Assembly: GCA_035457505.1 (NCBI GenBank)
Contig: DATIBL010000097.1
Span: 1 to 49,351, forward strand
Direction of reading: 5' to 3'
Length of the DNA: 49,351 nucleotides
Source: DATIBL01 sp035457505
GTDB taxonomy: Bacteria; Patescibacteriota; Minisyncoccia; Phycocordibacterales; UBA6899
The position numbers were made by a program, and so were the translations under genes. Shown here in pieces: positions 15,060 through 23,780 of the stretch (positions are counted from its first letter, which is position 1; every line of letters begins with the position of its first letter). The notes beneath the pieces are model-generated. The model made no database searches and had not been told where the DNA came from. It worked only from the letters and a program-made list of their open reading frames with translations.

Positions 15060-17312
15060 ATGCGACTTCCTATTGAGAGTGTTCGAGAAGAGATCACTCA
15101 AACCATCGTTCGCAACCAGGTCACTGTCGTTGTCGGCGATCCTGGATGCGGTAAGACAACCATGCTTCCATACTTTCTCTACAAGGAGGGACTGGCATGG
15201 ACGGGTCGGATCGGTATCACGCAGCCACGAAAGATCGCGGCTGTCTCGGTTTCGCGCTACCTGGCGAAGAGGCTTGGCGTTGAGGATATGGGGATCGTCG
15301 CGCATAAGGTGAGATTTGAAGACGCAACCGATCCTTCGACAGAGATCAAATTTATGACCGATGGGGTCTTGTTGCGTGAAATGCGCTCGGACCCCCTTTT
15401 GTTGAAGTACGCGATCGTCGTTATTGATGAAGCGCACGAACGAACAGCAAACATTGATTTTCTACTCGGATTGTTGAAACGTGCTGCTCTCCTCCGAAAG
15501 GACCTCAAGGTCGTTGTCGCGTCTGCGACAATCGATGCGGAAAAGTTTTCCGCTTATTTTGATCATGCCCCCGTGATCCATGTTCCCGGGCGGCCGCATG
15601 ACGTTGCTATCGTCTGGAGTGATCACGATTATGATTCTGCGGGCGAGATGAGAGACGCCGCACTTTCGCTAATTCGGGAACTTCGTACGAAGCGCGAGCG
15701 GGGCGACGTGCTCGTTTTTCTCCCAGGGACAGAGCAGATCTACGAACTGATCTCTGCGATCGAGGATGAAGAGTGGGATGATGTTGTTGCGCTTCCTGCC
15801 CATGGAAATCTTGAGGCGGGGGATCTCAATCGCGTATTTCAGCAATATCCCGGAAAGTGGAAGATTGTTGCTGCAACGAACATTGCAGAGACTTCGATCA
15901 CGATCGAGGGGATCGCCTATGTGATCGATAGCGGACTGATCCGGCAATCGGAATATTATCCGAAGGCAGGTTTTAGGGGAGTCGATCTCACGCTGCATTC
16001 GCAGGCCGGATGTGACCAGCGTACTGGGCGCATCGGGCGGACCGGCTCGGGCGTGTGCTATCGTTTGTTCACGAAGGAAAACTTCGAACAGCGGCCGGCG
16101 TACACCGAGACGGAGTTGCACAGGGTGAGCCTTGCGGGGATTGTCCTCTCCATGCAGGCACTCGGCATCGAGGATGCATGGAACTTCCCGTTCATCGATA
16201 TGCCATCGAAGGCCTCGATCAATGATGCATTTCGAACACTGACGGCGCTCGGCGCGGTCGAGGCTGATACGGGAAGGATCACTGAGCTCGGAATAGAAAT
16301 GGAAACATTTCCGCTTGAGCCGCATCTCTCGCGCATGCTGCTTGAGGCGAGACGTTTCGACTGTGTGGAGGATATTGCGACGATCGTCGCGTTTCTCACG
16401 TGTTTCCGCTCCGTCTGGCTTCACCCGAGAGGGAACGAGGCGGAGGCCGATGCGCGTCATCGTCGATTCGCCCATCATAATTCCGACATGCTCACGCTGA
16501 TCGATATTTGGGATGGCTATGAGGCTGTCGAGGGCGATGATGGGTGGTGCCACGATCACTTCTTCAGCGTCAAGGTGCTGAAAGACGTCGCCCTGATCCG
16601 GTCTTTATTGATCCGGCATCTGACGCAGCTCGGGATCAAGGTCTCTCGCACGAATAACCGTTCCCTGGTGCGCCGCGCCGTCGCCGCTGGATTGATCTAT
16701 CACTTGCTTCGGCACACGGGAGAGTCTGCGTATGCGGGAGTATTCCGCAATATCCGCAGGGCGTATATCCACCCGAGATCTGCGCTTGCCGGCGGTCTGG
16801 CCAAGTATCAATGGCTGGTCGCTTCCGAGGTCTCGCGTTCGTCGAGACTCTTTGCGCGTGTCTGCAGTTCCGTAGACCCGGCCTGGCTTCCTGATCTTGC
16901 GCCCGAACGATTTGTGTTCGGCGCACGGTCACTGAGAGAGCCGCTTTTTCCAGGAGGAGAATGGACGGTGCGGAGGTCGGTGGAGTTCAGAGATGGGAAA
17001 GGCCGGTCTGCTTACGTCGGCGAGGCTGTCATGGAACTTGTTCCGTGCCAACGAGCGAAGCTGATCCATTCTGAGGATATTCGTATCGCAAAGGAGAATG
17101 GCTGGATCATGCTTGCGGTCGGCGCTACCCAAAGCGGCGGGGAAGTATTCGGTACGTCCGAGGAGGGGAATACATATCGCTTCTTTGATGCTCCGATCGC
17201 TGCATTCGAGGAGGGGAGTCAATGGTATTGCTCTCTCGACTCTTCCGTTTCTCCCGGAGTAACACTCGCTAAGCCGCAATTTTCCGTCCATCGCTTTGAA
17301 GGATCCGACTGA
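15060..17312 (+). CDS. DEAH-box RNA helicase (HrpA/HrpB-DHX type)
   Basis: 750 residues from the ATG at 15060, set by GAGGTG six bases upstream. Walker A is GDPGCGKT (26-33), Walker B DEAH (123-126), motif III SAT (155-157), and motif VI QRTGRIGR (from 320). A winged-helix/ratchet region and a C-terminal OB-like part (about 560-750) follow. The order matches the DEAH/RHA helicases, which move 3'-5' along RNA and are also the core of spliceosomal Prp proteins. It is shorter than E. coli HrpA (1300) and closer to HrpB. It is a single-gene unit with its own promoter and terminator; the RNA target is unknown. Confidence 0.9.
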   Translation: MRLPIESVREEITQTIVRNQVTVVVGDPGCGKTTMLPYFLYKEGLAWTGRIGITQPRKIAAVSVSRYLAKRLGVEDMGIVAHKVRFEDATDPSTEIKFMTDGVLLREMRSDPLLLKYAIVVIDEAHERTANIDFLLGLLKRAALLRKDLKVVVASATIDAEKFSAYFDHAPVIHVPGRPHDVAIVWSDHDYDSAGEMRDAALSLIRELRTKRERGDVLVFLPGTEQIYELISAIEDEEWDDVVALPAHGNLEAGDLNRVFQQYPGKWKIVAATNIAETSITIEGIAYVIDSGLIRQSEYYPKAGFRGVDLTLHSQAGCDQRTGRIGRTGSGVCYRLFTKENFEQRPAYTETELHRVSLAGIVLSMQALGIEDAWNFPFIDMPSKASINDAFRTLTALGAVEADTGRITELGIEMETFPLEPHLSRMLLEARRFDCVEDIATIVAFLTCFRSVWLHPRGNEAEADARHRRFAHHNSDMLTLIDIWDGYEAVEGDDGWCHDHFFSVKVLKDVALIRSLLIRHLTQLGIKVSRTNNRSLVRRAVAAGLIYHLLRHTGESAYAGVFRNIRRAYIHPRSALAGGLAKYQWLVASEVSRSSRLFARVCSSVDPAWLPDLAPERFVFGARSLREPLFPGGEWTVRRSVEFRDGKGRSAYVGEAVMELVPCQRAKLIHSEDIRIAKENGWIMLAVGATQSGGEVFGTSEEGNTYRFFDAPIAAFEEGSQWYCSLDSSVSPGVTLAKPQFSVHRFEGSD

Positions 17313-17342
17313 GTGTCGTATTCTTGTTCCATGTTTTACCTG

Positions 17343-17369
17343 GCAGCCCGATATTCTCGGGCTGCTTTT
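17343..17369 (+). terminator. Terminator of the DEAH helicase gene
   Basis: GCAGCCCGA/TCGGGCTGC, 5-base loop, then TTTTC. Confidence 0.85.
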
Positions 17370-17404
17370 CGTTCCTCCCTATCCCATTGAACGAGTTTTG
17401 ATAT

Positions 17405-17436
17405 AGCAAAAAGCGCCACGAGACATCCGTGGCGCT
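17405..17436 (-). terminator. Terminator of the helicase-repeat fusion gene
   Basis: Minus strand: AGCGCCACG pairs with CGTGGCGCT (17412-17420 with 17428-17436), then TTTTGC. Confidence 0.85.
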
Positions 17437-17442
17437 GAGCAT

Positions 17443-19557
17443 TCATCCATTTTTTCCGAGGAAGATCCTCCATCCTGGAAATTCCGGGTATCGATAAGGA
17501 ACAGCTGGGAGGCGCGGATCAGCCTTTCTTTTCTCGCGGTATTCCGTGCTGCTTTGAATACCGAGATTTCGAGCGGCGGCACTTGCTTCTTCCCAGTTCG
17601 GATAGGGGTCTGTGACGTTCTTTCGCGGTGGGATGTCGAGAAATGTCGCCCATCCAGGAAAATCCACGTAGGATTCCGATGGTGCCGCATAGAGGCGCGG
17701 GTCAGATTTGTATTTCCTCGTGTATTGTACCGAGCTTGCGATCCCGATCTCCTTCGCGGCTCGCCCAGCCTCCTGCCATGTCGGATACGGATCTTCGACG
17801 ACATGCCGGAGTCCAAGTATCTTGTTAAAGCCGGGGAAATCTGGGTATACGTCCCAGGGTGAAAACGGGAGCCGTTCGTCCTTTGTACAGAGGGCACGAT
17901 AATCCTCGACCGACAGGATCCCATGCTGACGACAGATGTCCGAGATGTCTGTCCATGAGGGATAAAAATTTTTTTCCTGCCTGCCGAAAAATACATTCCA
18001 TCCGGTGCAGCCTCGGTACGTTGGCGGATCCGCCGGGAGTCGGGGATCCTCGGCGTATCGCTCCCGATATTCCTGCGGAGTCCTGATGCCGAGCGCCTTT
18101 GCAGCGCGCGCCGCATCCTCCCATGTGGGATATCGCTCCACCGCCCGTCTCCCGAGAAAGATCTCCCATCCCGGAAAGTTCTCGCGATAGAGATAGCGAG
18201 GGCTCGAAGGAAGTCGAATGTCCCGCGCATATGTGCGAGCGTACCCTTCTTTCGTCGTGACGCCGAGAACTTTGGCGGCCGCCCCCGCTTCTTGCCATGT
18301 CGGGTAGAAGTTTGGACGCACTTGCTTGAGAAGGCGAAGCAAAGGAATGATCTTTTCGCGAAATTCCGGCTCATCTGTGTTGAGTGTCATCGGGGCCCCG
18401 GAGTCGAGGTCGTCTTGAGGGGATCTCTTTTCGCCCCTCGCGCCGGCGCTCCTTTTTTGGAGCTGCTTTTCGTGCTCCTCCGCAACGCGTTGATGAAGCT
18501 CACTCACCATCAGGATTCGCTCGCAATTTGCAACGAAATCGAGGGCGAGAACTCGCTTCTTCTCCTTGCTCCGTCGGAGTCCTCTTCCAAGTTGTTGGAA
18601 GAAGATCGTTTGAGAATCAGTTGCACGGAGAAACACCAGTATGTTCGCTTGCGGGACATCGATGCCTTCGTTCATCACATCGACAACGACAACGACCTGC
18701 ACCAGTCCCTGCCGAAACATCTCCAGTCGGATCGCGCGCTCCTTTGGTGGAACGCGTGAATGGATCGCAAAGCTCTCGGGCATGAGTGCGGCGAACTTAT
18801 CGCACTCCGCAATGGAATTGGCGAAGACGATGACTCTTGGATTCTCGACGCGCCCCATATGGCGCCGTATTGTTCGAACGATCGCCTCGTCTCTCCCGGG
18901 AGAGAACATGCGTTTATTCAGTTCAGCGATCGGAGGTGGCCGCCGAGCGCCGAAGATATCCGGCGGGATATAGATCTCGTCGAACATGAGTCGGTAGTCG
19001 ACTGGACAGAGAAGTCTCCGCGCAAGGGCTTCTTCGAGCGGCAGCGAGTAGACTTCCTCGCCGTAGATGTCGCGGATGTTGAGTTCATCGAGTCGGTTCG
19101 GAGTCGCAGTGACGCCGAGAAGGAATTCCGGTTCAAAGTACTCGATCGTCGAACGATATGTGAATGCATGCGAGTGGTGACTTTCGTCGACCGCGCAATA
19201 TGCGAATTCGTTCGGCCTGAAGAGGTGCTTGTGTCGCGTCATTGTTTGGAGCGAGGAAAAAAGAACGTCTGTTCTCTGGAGGGTTCGCTCGTGTCCATGG
19301 AAGAACCCGTACGCCAACCCCGAGCCATGGATCGCCTCGATCGTGGTCCGCGCTTGCTCCAGAATTTCATTTTGGTGGCAGAGATAGAGTGCGCGGCCGC
19401 TGTGCTTCTCCCAAAAGCTCCGAAGATCAAGCCCGACTGTCACTGTTTTCCCGAGTCCGCTCGCCATTACGACAAGTGCGCGCCTGGCGTCTTCTTTTTC
19501 GCGGACTGTTTGTACTGCGCGAAGGCATTCCTCCTGATACTCGAATGGAACAAACAT
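17443..19557 (-). CDS. SF2 DNA helicase fused to five phage-integrase-type repeats
   Basis: 704 residues; ATG at 19557 with AGGAG five bases before it. Residues 1-370 are a type III restriction/RecG-like SF2 motor: ASGLGKT (33-39), DESHH (124-128), TATPNR (150-155) and QQLGRGLRR as motif VI (about 322). Residues about 415-704 consist of five repeats of 55-60 residues with the pattern YPTWEEAxxAAKxLGIxxxxEYxxxYxxDPRLPxxPxxxYxxFPGWxxFLG. This resembles the integrase repeat unit (INT_rpt) seen in phage integrases and some algal proteins, thought to be DNA binding. There is no nuclease or methylase domain and no restriction partner nearby. Divergent from the sigma factor, with a palindrome between them. 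Possible roles are DNA repair or mobile-element defence; both are inference. Confidence 0.8.
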   Translation of the reverse strand: MFVPFEYQEECLRAVQTVREKEDARRALVVMASGLGKTVTVGLDLRSFWEKHSGRALYLCHQNEILEQARTTIEAIHGSGLAYGFFHGHERTLQRTDVLFSSLQTMTRHKHLFRPNEFAYCAVDESHHSHAFTYRSTIEYFEPEFLLGVTATPNRLDELNIRDIYGEEVYSLPLEEALARRLLCPVDYRLMFDEIYIPPDIFGARRPPPIAELNKRMFSPGRDEAIVRTIRRHMGRVENPRVIVFANSIAECDKFAALMPESFAIHSRVPPKERAIRLEMFRQGLVQVVVVVDVMNEGIDVPQANILVFLRATDSQTIFFQQLGRGLRRSKEKKRVLALDFVANCERILMVSELHQRVAEEHEKQLQKRSAGARGEKRSPQDDLDSGAPMTLNTDEPEFREKIIPLLRLLKQVRPNFYPTWQEAGAAAKVLGVTTKEGYARTYARDIRLPSSPRYLYRENFPGWEIFLGRRAVERYPTWEDAARAAKALGIRTPQEYRERYAEDPRLPADPPTYRGCTGWNVFFGRQEKNFYPSWTDISDICRQHGILSVEDYRALCTKDERLPFSPWDVYPDFPGFNKILGLRHVVEDPYPTWQEAGRAAKEIGIASSVQYTRKYKSDPRLYAAPSESYVDFPGWATFLDIPPRKNVTDPYPNWEEASAAARNLGIQSSTEYREKRKADPRLPAVPYRYPEFPGWRIFLGKNG

Positions 19558-19620
19558 CACATCTCCTAGGTCATGAAAAGTGCAGCCTCTAGCATCGCAT
19601 ACTTGAGGAGATTTGCCATT

Positions 19621-19640
19621 TTGTCAAACATGTTTGCCAA
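19621..19640. promoter_or_regulatory. Operator-like palindrome between two divergent genes
   Basis: TTGTCAAACATGTTTGCCAA: perfect core CAAACATGTTTG extended by TTG/CAA arms with one mismatch. A further TTTGCCA lies at 19612-19618. It sits 64 bases from the helicase start and 75 from the sigma-factor start, where one regulator could control both. Confidence 0.5.
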
Positions 19641-19714
19641 ATGAAAAATTGCAGGTAGTCTGAGAAAAGTAAGGTTCTTCCCAGCCCCGTGGGATCATCT
19701 TGAGAGGAGTAGGT

Positions 19715-21169
19715 ATGGGCACGCAGGAGAGGCCGTCAGCCGAGATCGATTTGCCTGATTTTTTGTCGGAGCTTCAAACCAAAAGTGCGCGATCTGCCGC
19801 GCGTCGGATTCTTCGCAGCGCGAAAGAGCGCGGACGGATCACGACATCGGAGATCGCCGAGCTTTTGCCGCGAAGTATTCTGAGGGATCGGGCTCTTTTG
19901 TCCCGGGTCATTCAGCATCTTGGGACATATTTGCTCGATTCACGCGTTGCGTTGGCGAATCCGACACAGAAACAAGAGTTTTCCGGCTCAAAAAAGAATG
20001 CTCGTCGCGCTCGGAACGAAGATATCGCGCCCCCTGCGGCATCGCCTGGGGGTGTGGATTACGACGAGCGATCACAAAGACGACGCGTCGCTCGTCCCCT
20101 GCGCGACGAGGATCACGATCGCGTTCACGACATCGTCGAGCCCCAGACGACCGATGACCTCTTCTGCTCGGAGGGTGAACTTGGCCATTTGACGTCTTCC
20201 GAACTTGAACTATTTGAGGCCGAATCGGAATATCTGGAAGATCCGTTGCTCCGGTATTACCAAGCGTGTCGCAAGTATCCGCTCTTGAGCAAGGAGCAGG
20301 AACAGGAACTTTCTCGGCGAGTTTGCGAGGATGGTGACCTCTCTGCTCGCAATGAACTGGTGTGCCACAATCTTCGCCTTGTGCGGTCTGTGGCACGCCG
20401 GTATGCGTGGAGCAAGTTGCCGTTCGCCGATCTCATTCAGGAGGGGAACCTCGGCCTGATTACTGCCGCAGAAAAATTCGACTGGCGCGTCGGAACACGG
20501 TTCACAACATATGCGTACTGGTGGATACGGCAAGCAGTTACTCGGGCGATCCTGCAGTATTCCGATGTCATTCGCCTTCCTGTCCATATCGGAATGCTTC
20601 GACTGAATATTCTTCAGGCGATCGATCGGATGTGTATCGACGGAGGGAGGATCCCTACGCCGGAGGCGATCGCGGAATATCTTGATACTCCGCTTCCTGC
20701 GGTGAAGAATGCCCTGCGAGCCATGCACCTCCAAAACCCGATCCCGCTTGACGGGATCCCTCGTTCTGGCGAGGAGGGCGACGAGATCAACCTCCAGGAC
20801 CTGGTCGCCGATCCGAACGGCGCTGATCCGTCCGTAATACTTGAGGCGAAGCAGGAACTTCTCGCGATCTATAACGATCTGAGGATCATCCTCGACGCGA
20901 TCAAAGAATTGCCCGGGAACCGCGAACGCAACATCACGGTCTTCAAAGAAATGCACGGACTTGGTCCGAGCGGCGAAAAGCGGACACTCGAAGAAGTCGG
21001 ACAAGAATTCGGCGTGACTCGAGAGCGGATCCGGCAGATCCTCCTTCGTATCTTTGAAAGTCTTGCGGAGCAAGGCATCGAAGTCGATCAACAAGCACTT
21101 CGTGATCATCTTTGGCGCGTGCAGGAACTGGAAAAACTCAGCGGAACTCTTTTCGCTGAGCTCGATTGA
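19715..21169 (+). CDS. rpoD: RNA polymerase sigma-70 factor, primary type
   Basis: 484 residues from the ATG at 19715, set by AGGAG five bases upstream. Residues about 20-70 resemble region 1.1 (RILRSAKERGRITTSEIAELLP), then comes a low-complexity linker (about 90-165). Region 1.2 begins at DPLLRYYQACRKYPLLS. Region 2 (about 212-296) has the core-binding LIQEGNLGL and the -10-recognising TTYAYWWIRQAVTRAI. Region 3 and region 4.2 (TLEEVGQEFGVTRERIRQI, about 424-445) follow. The presence of region 1.1 and the group-1-type region 2 suggest the housekeeping factor, which fits the TTGACA/TATAAT boxes seen throughout. A terminator follows at 21193-21220. Confidence 0.92.
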   Translation: MGTQERPSAEIDLPDFLSELQTKSARSAARRILRSAKERGRITTSEIAELLPRSILRDRALLSRVIQHLGTYLLDSRVALANPTQKQEFSGSKKNARRARNEDIAPPAASPGGVDYDERSQRRRVARPLRDEDHDRVHDIVEPQTTDDLFCSEGELGHLTSSELELFEAESEYLEDPLLRYYQACRKYPLLSKEQEQELSRRVCEDGDLSARNELVCHNLRLVRSVARRYAWSKLPFADLIQEGNLGLITAAEKFDWRVGTRFTTYAYWWIRQAVTRAILQYSDVIRLPVHIGMLRLNILQAIDRMCIDGGRIPTPEAIAEYLDTPLPAVKNALRAMHLQNPIPLDGIPRSGEEGDEINLQDLVADPNGADPSVILEAKQELLAIYNDLRIILDAIKELPGNRERNITVFKEMHGLGPSGEKRTLEEVGQEFGVTRERIRQILLRIFESLAEQGIEVDQQALRDHLWRVQELEKLSGTLFAELD

Positions 21170-21192
21170 GTGGAAGGTACTTCGAATTATCC

Positions 21193-21223
21193 AACAGCGT
21201 ATCAGTAATGATGCGCTGTTTTT
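21193..21223 (+). terminator. Terminator of the sigma factor gene
   Basis: AACAGCG-t-ATCA pairs with TGAT-g-CGCTGTT, GTAA loop, then TTTG. Confidence 0.8.
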
Positions 21224-21250
21224 GTGTTGCCATGTTTCGATTGATATACT
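21222..21250 (+). promoter_or_regulatory. Promoter of the exported helical protein gene
   Basis: TTGTGT (21222-21227), 17-bp spacer, TATACT (21245-21250); overlaps the T-run of the preceding terminator. Confidence 0.6.
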
Positions 21251-21298
21251 ATCGAGGATGCTCAGTGCGCAATATTGAGCAGCAGATAATCTATTTTC

Positions 21299-22114
21299 AT
21301 GAGTCATCCATATTCGCTCGCCGCACTCGCCGCACTCGCTGCCGTCATCATGGCGCCGTCTGCTGCCTTTGCGGAAACCGACGCCGGAACAGCGGTCGAC
21401 GCCGGCGCTGCAGTAGACACGTCCGTTGCGCCTCGTGACGAAGCCACTGGCAAAGCAAGCGGAATAATGCTTGCGCCGCGCGACGCTGCATCTGGGCAGG
21501 CGACGGGAAAGCGGATTCAGCTTGATGCAAGCTCGACCGTGGGAACCGAGATCGAGGCGCGCGAGGCAGTGCAGGCACGTATAAAGTTAAACGCTGGGGC
21601 CAATGCCTCCACGAGCATGGAGCGTCGTGAGGCGGCAGAAGATCGCCTTACGGAGTCACGAAGTGACGCTCGCCGTGCCCTGGCGGAGCGCATGTTGACG
21701 CGTCTTTCTGCGGCACTTGATCGCCTGTCCCTTCTTGCGGACCGTCTCGAATCTCGTGCAGCCAAGCTCTCCGAAAAGGGGGTGAATGTCTCGGCAACGA
21801 CCGCGCTTTTGGGAACCGTTCGTACAAAGATCGCCGATGGTCGCACTGCGCTGATTGAGGCGCGCGCGTCGCTCGAAGCACCCGCCAGCGCCTCGGTTGA
21901 GACGCGCTGTCTTGGCGGAGCAACAGGAACGCGCTGCACGCCGGAGAAGTCGCAAGGGAATCAGGCCCTCCGCGCCTCGCTTGAAAAGGCGAACGCTGCG
22001 GTCCGAGCGGCGCACAAGGCGCTCGTGGATGCGCTGGTGTCGCTCAAGGCCTCGGTCAAAATCGATGTCTCGGCAACGACAACAGTTTCGACCGCAACTG
22101 GGACAGCGCAATAG
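21299..22114 (+). CDS. Exported alanine-rich helical protein, unknown
   Basis: 271 residues. A signal peptide (YSLAALAALAAVIMAPSAAFA, cleavage before ETDAG) is followed by a low-complexity Ala/Asp/Thr region (about 25-90) and two long charged helices (about 100-190 and 225-260) that should form a coiled coil. A GATGTRCTPEK loop with two Cys lies between them. I do not recognise the family; similar exported helical proteins with Ser/Thr/Ala linkers are frequent in CPR genomes. It has its own promoter and is followed by a membrane protein gene 26 bases downstream, so the two probably form an envelope operon. Confidence 0.75.
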   Translation: MSHPYSLAALAALAAVIMAPSAAFAETDAGTAVDAGAAVDTSVAPRDEATGKASGIMLAPRDAASGQATGKRIQLDASSTVGTEIEAREAVQARIKLNAGANASTSMERREAAEDRLTESRSDARRALAERMLTRLSAALDRLSLLADRLESRAAKLSEKGVNVSATTALLGTVRTKIADGRTALIEARASLEAPASASVETRCLGGATGTRCTPEKSQGNQALRASLEKANAAVRAAHKALVDALVSLKASVKIDVSATTTVSTATGTAQ

Positions 22115-22140
22115 TCGCGTATACATCAACGAACAATTCT

Positions 22141-22500
22141 ATGGAACCACAAGACACATCAACAACACCGAGGCCGCTGGATGAAAATGCCTTTCCGCAG
22201 GCGTCCGCATCTGGGAGCGGGTCCTCGCTCGTTCCGCTTTTGCTCGCGATCGCCGCGCTCGTCGGAGTCGCAATCGCTGCATGGTACTTTATGCGCCCGG
22301 CAGCGATGCCCGCTGAGATGATGATGCCCGTCCCCGATGCCGGAGTTCCGGTTGTTGAGACAGAGGTTTCGGCAGCTGCGTCTGATCCGGTTGTTCAGGC
22401 GCTTTCGACTCAGGGGTCGTCCGACGAGATCGCCGACATTGAAGCTGATCTCAACGCAACCGACCTGAACGCGGTCGAAGCAGATCTGCAGGGCATTTAG
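22141..22500 (+). CDS. Small single-pass membrane protein, unknown
   Basis: 119 residues: a Ser/Thr-rich cytosolic N-terminus, one membrane helix (about 30-52, VPLLLAIAALVGVAIAAWYFM), a Met/Pro/Val-rich stalk, and a C-terminal acidic amphipathic tail STQGSSDEIADIEADLNATDLNAVEADLQGI. I have the impression that this tail type (SDEIxxIExDLxxTDL) recurs in CPR proteins, but cannot verify it here. It lies 26 bases after the exported helical protein and is closed by a hairpin at 22523-22552. Function unknown; partnership with the upstream protein is inferred from the spacing. Confidence 0.75.
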   Translation: MEPQDTSTTPRPLDENAFPQASASGSGSSLVPLLLAIAALVGVAIAAWYFMRPAAMPAEMMMPVPDAGVPVVETEVSAAASDPVVQALSTQGSSDEIADIEADLNATDLNAVEADLQGI

Positions 22501-22522
22501 GTCTTCTCTCCCATCACTGAGC

Positions 22523-22552
22523 GCAAACGCCTCGCCTCCGCGGGGCGTTTGC
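22523..22552 (+). terminator. Hairpin after the small membrane protein gene
   Basis: GCAAACGCC pairs with GGCGTTTGC around a GC-rich loop; the T-run is weak (TATTCTCTT). Confidence 0.55.
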
Positions 22553-22560
22553 CTATTCTC

Positions 22561-22589
22561 TTGCTTCCTGCGAGATGAAACGATAGTAT
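22561..22589 (+). promoter_or_regulatory. Promoter of the trigger factor gene
   Basis: TTGCTT (22561-22566), 17-bp spacer, TAGTAT (22584-22589). Confidence 0.6.
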
Positions 22590-22647
22590 GACGAGCACTT
22601 GATTTGATCGTATTTTCGTTTCACTTTTCTCGTTTTATCTTCACGAT

Positions 22648-23712
22648 ATGGACACACCTGCACAGACGAAGACCTACCAGGCAACCGTCAAAAAGCTTTC
22701 CGGATCACGCGTCGAAATCACTGGGGTCGTTCCGGCCGAGGAGTTCGATGCCGGTCGCGCAAAGGCTGTCGCGCGCATCGGCAAAGACATCGAAATGCCT
22801 GGATTTCGAAAGGGACACGTGCCCGAAAAGATGATCGTCGCGCGTTTTGGCGATGCAGTGCTCCTTGAGGAGATGGCGCAGATCGCGCTCGAGAAGGCGT
22901 ATCCGACGATCGTGACGGAAGAGGGACTTGATCCGCTTGGGCGCCCGGAGATCAAGATCACCAAGGTTGCCGCAGGGAATCCTCTCGAGTTCGTCGCGGA
23001 GACCGATGTCTATCCGGTCGTGACGCTTCCGGATTTCAAAAAAATTGCCGCTAAGCTGAATACGAAGAAGGTGACCGTGACGGTGGGCGACGAAGAGGTC
23101 ACGAAGACGATCGAGGAGATCAAGAAGATGCGCGCGCGGGCGGACGCTGAGCGTGAAGGTGCCCCGTACGACGAGAAGGCCCCCCTTCCGGAGCTGACGG
23201 ATGAATACGTGAAGAGCCTGGGTGGAGATTTTGCATCGATTGGTGACTTCAAGGCCAAGCTCACCGAGAACATCCGCATTGAGAAGACGCGCTCGGAAAA
23301 GGAGAAGCATCGCATGGCGGTCCTTGACGCGATCGTCGCGGAGACTAAGCTTGAGCTCCCGAAGACGATCGTCGCGGGCGAGCTTGAGCGCATCGAGCAT
23401 GAGTTCGCGCGGGATATCTCGCGCATGGGCATGTCGTTCGACGACTATCTGGAGCGGATCAAAAAGACCAAGGAGGAAATGCGCTCGACCTGGACTCCGG
23501 ACGCTGAAAAGCGCGCGAAGTCGCAGATCGTCGTCGCCGAGATCGCGAAAGCCGATACTATTGCGCCGACAGAAGAAGAAATGATGGCCGAGATCGCTAA
23601 GCTCCAGGCGGCGTACCCGGATGCGGACCCAAGCCGCCTCGCCGGATATGTCGACATGGTGCTGACCAATGAGAAGGTGCTCGAAATGCTCGAGACCTGC
23701 GCGAACGCTTGA
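22648..23712 (+). CDS. tig: Trigger factor without the PPIase domain
   Basis: 354 residues against about 430 in E. coli. The N-terminal ribosome-binding domain is intact, with the signature loop GFRKGHVPEK (52-61) that docks at the exit tunnel near L23. After VTVTVGDEEVTKTIEEIKKMRARAD the usual FKBP-type PPIase insert is missing, replaced by a short acidic linker (about 170-195). The C-terminal helical arms (about 195-350) that cradle nascent chains are present. It should work as a ribosome-bound holdase without proline isomerase activity. A TTGCTT/TAGTAT promoter precedes it. Confidence 0.93.
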   Translation: MDTPAQTKTYQATVKKLSGSRVEITGVVPAEEFDAGRAKAVARIGKDIEMPGFRKGHVPEKMIVARFGDAVLLEEMAQIALEKAYPTIVTEEGLDPLGRPEIKITKVAAGNPLEFVAETDVYPVVTLPDFKKIAAKLNTKKVTVTVGDEEVTKTIEEIKKMRARADAEREGAPYDEKAPLPELTDEYVKSLGGDFASIGDFKAKLTENIRIEKTRSEKEKHRMAVLDAIVAETKLELPKTIVAGELERIEHEFARDISRMGMSFDDYLERIKKTKEEMRSTWTPDAEKRAKSQIVVAEIAKADTIAPTEEEMMAEIAKLQAAYPDADPSRLAGYVDMVLTNEKVLEMLETCANA

Positions 23713-23737
23713 CGCACCTAAGCCGATGATGTTTTAT
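23709..23737 (+). promoter_or_regulatory. Candidate promoter of the 113-residue gene
   Basis: TTGACG (23709-23714, overlapping the trigger factor stop), 17-bp spacer, TTTTAT (23732-23737). Confidence 0.45.
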
Positions 23738-23780
23738 CAGTGCGTCGCTCTTTTTCCATCCATCCGAAATGGAGGCCGTC

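Noticed and set aside
15669..16559. 296-codon open frame on the minus strand
   Set aside because: Antisense to the DEAH helicase; no motif, and no start signal in a sensible place.
20210..21307. 365-codon open frame on the minus strand
   Set aside because: Antisense to the sigma factor, whose regions 2-4 are unmistakable.
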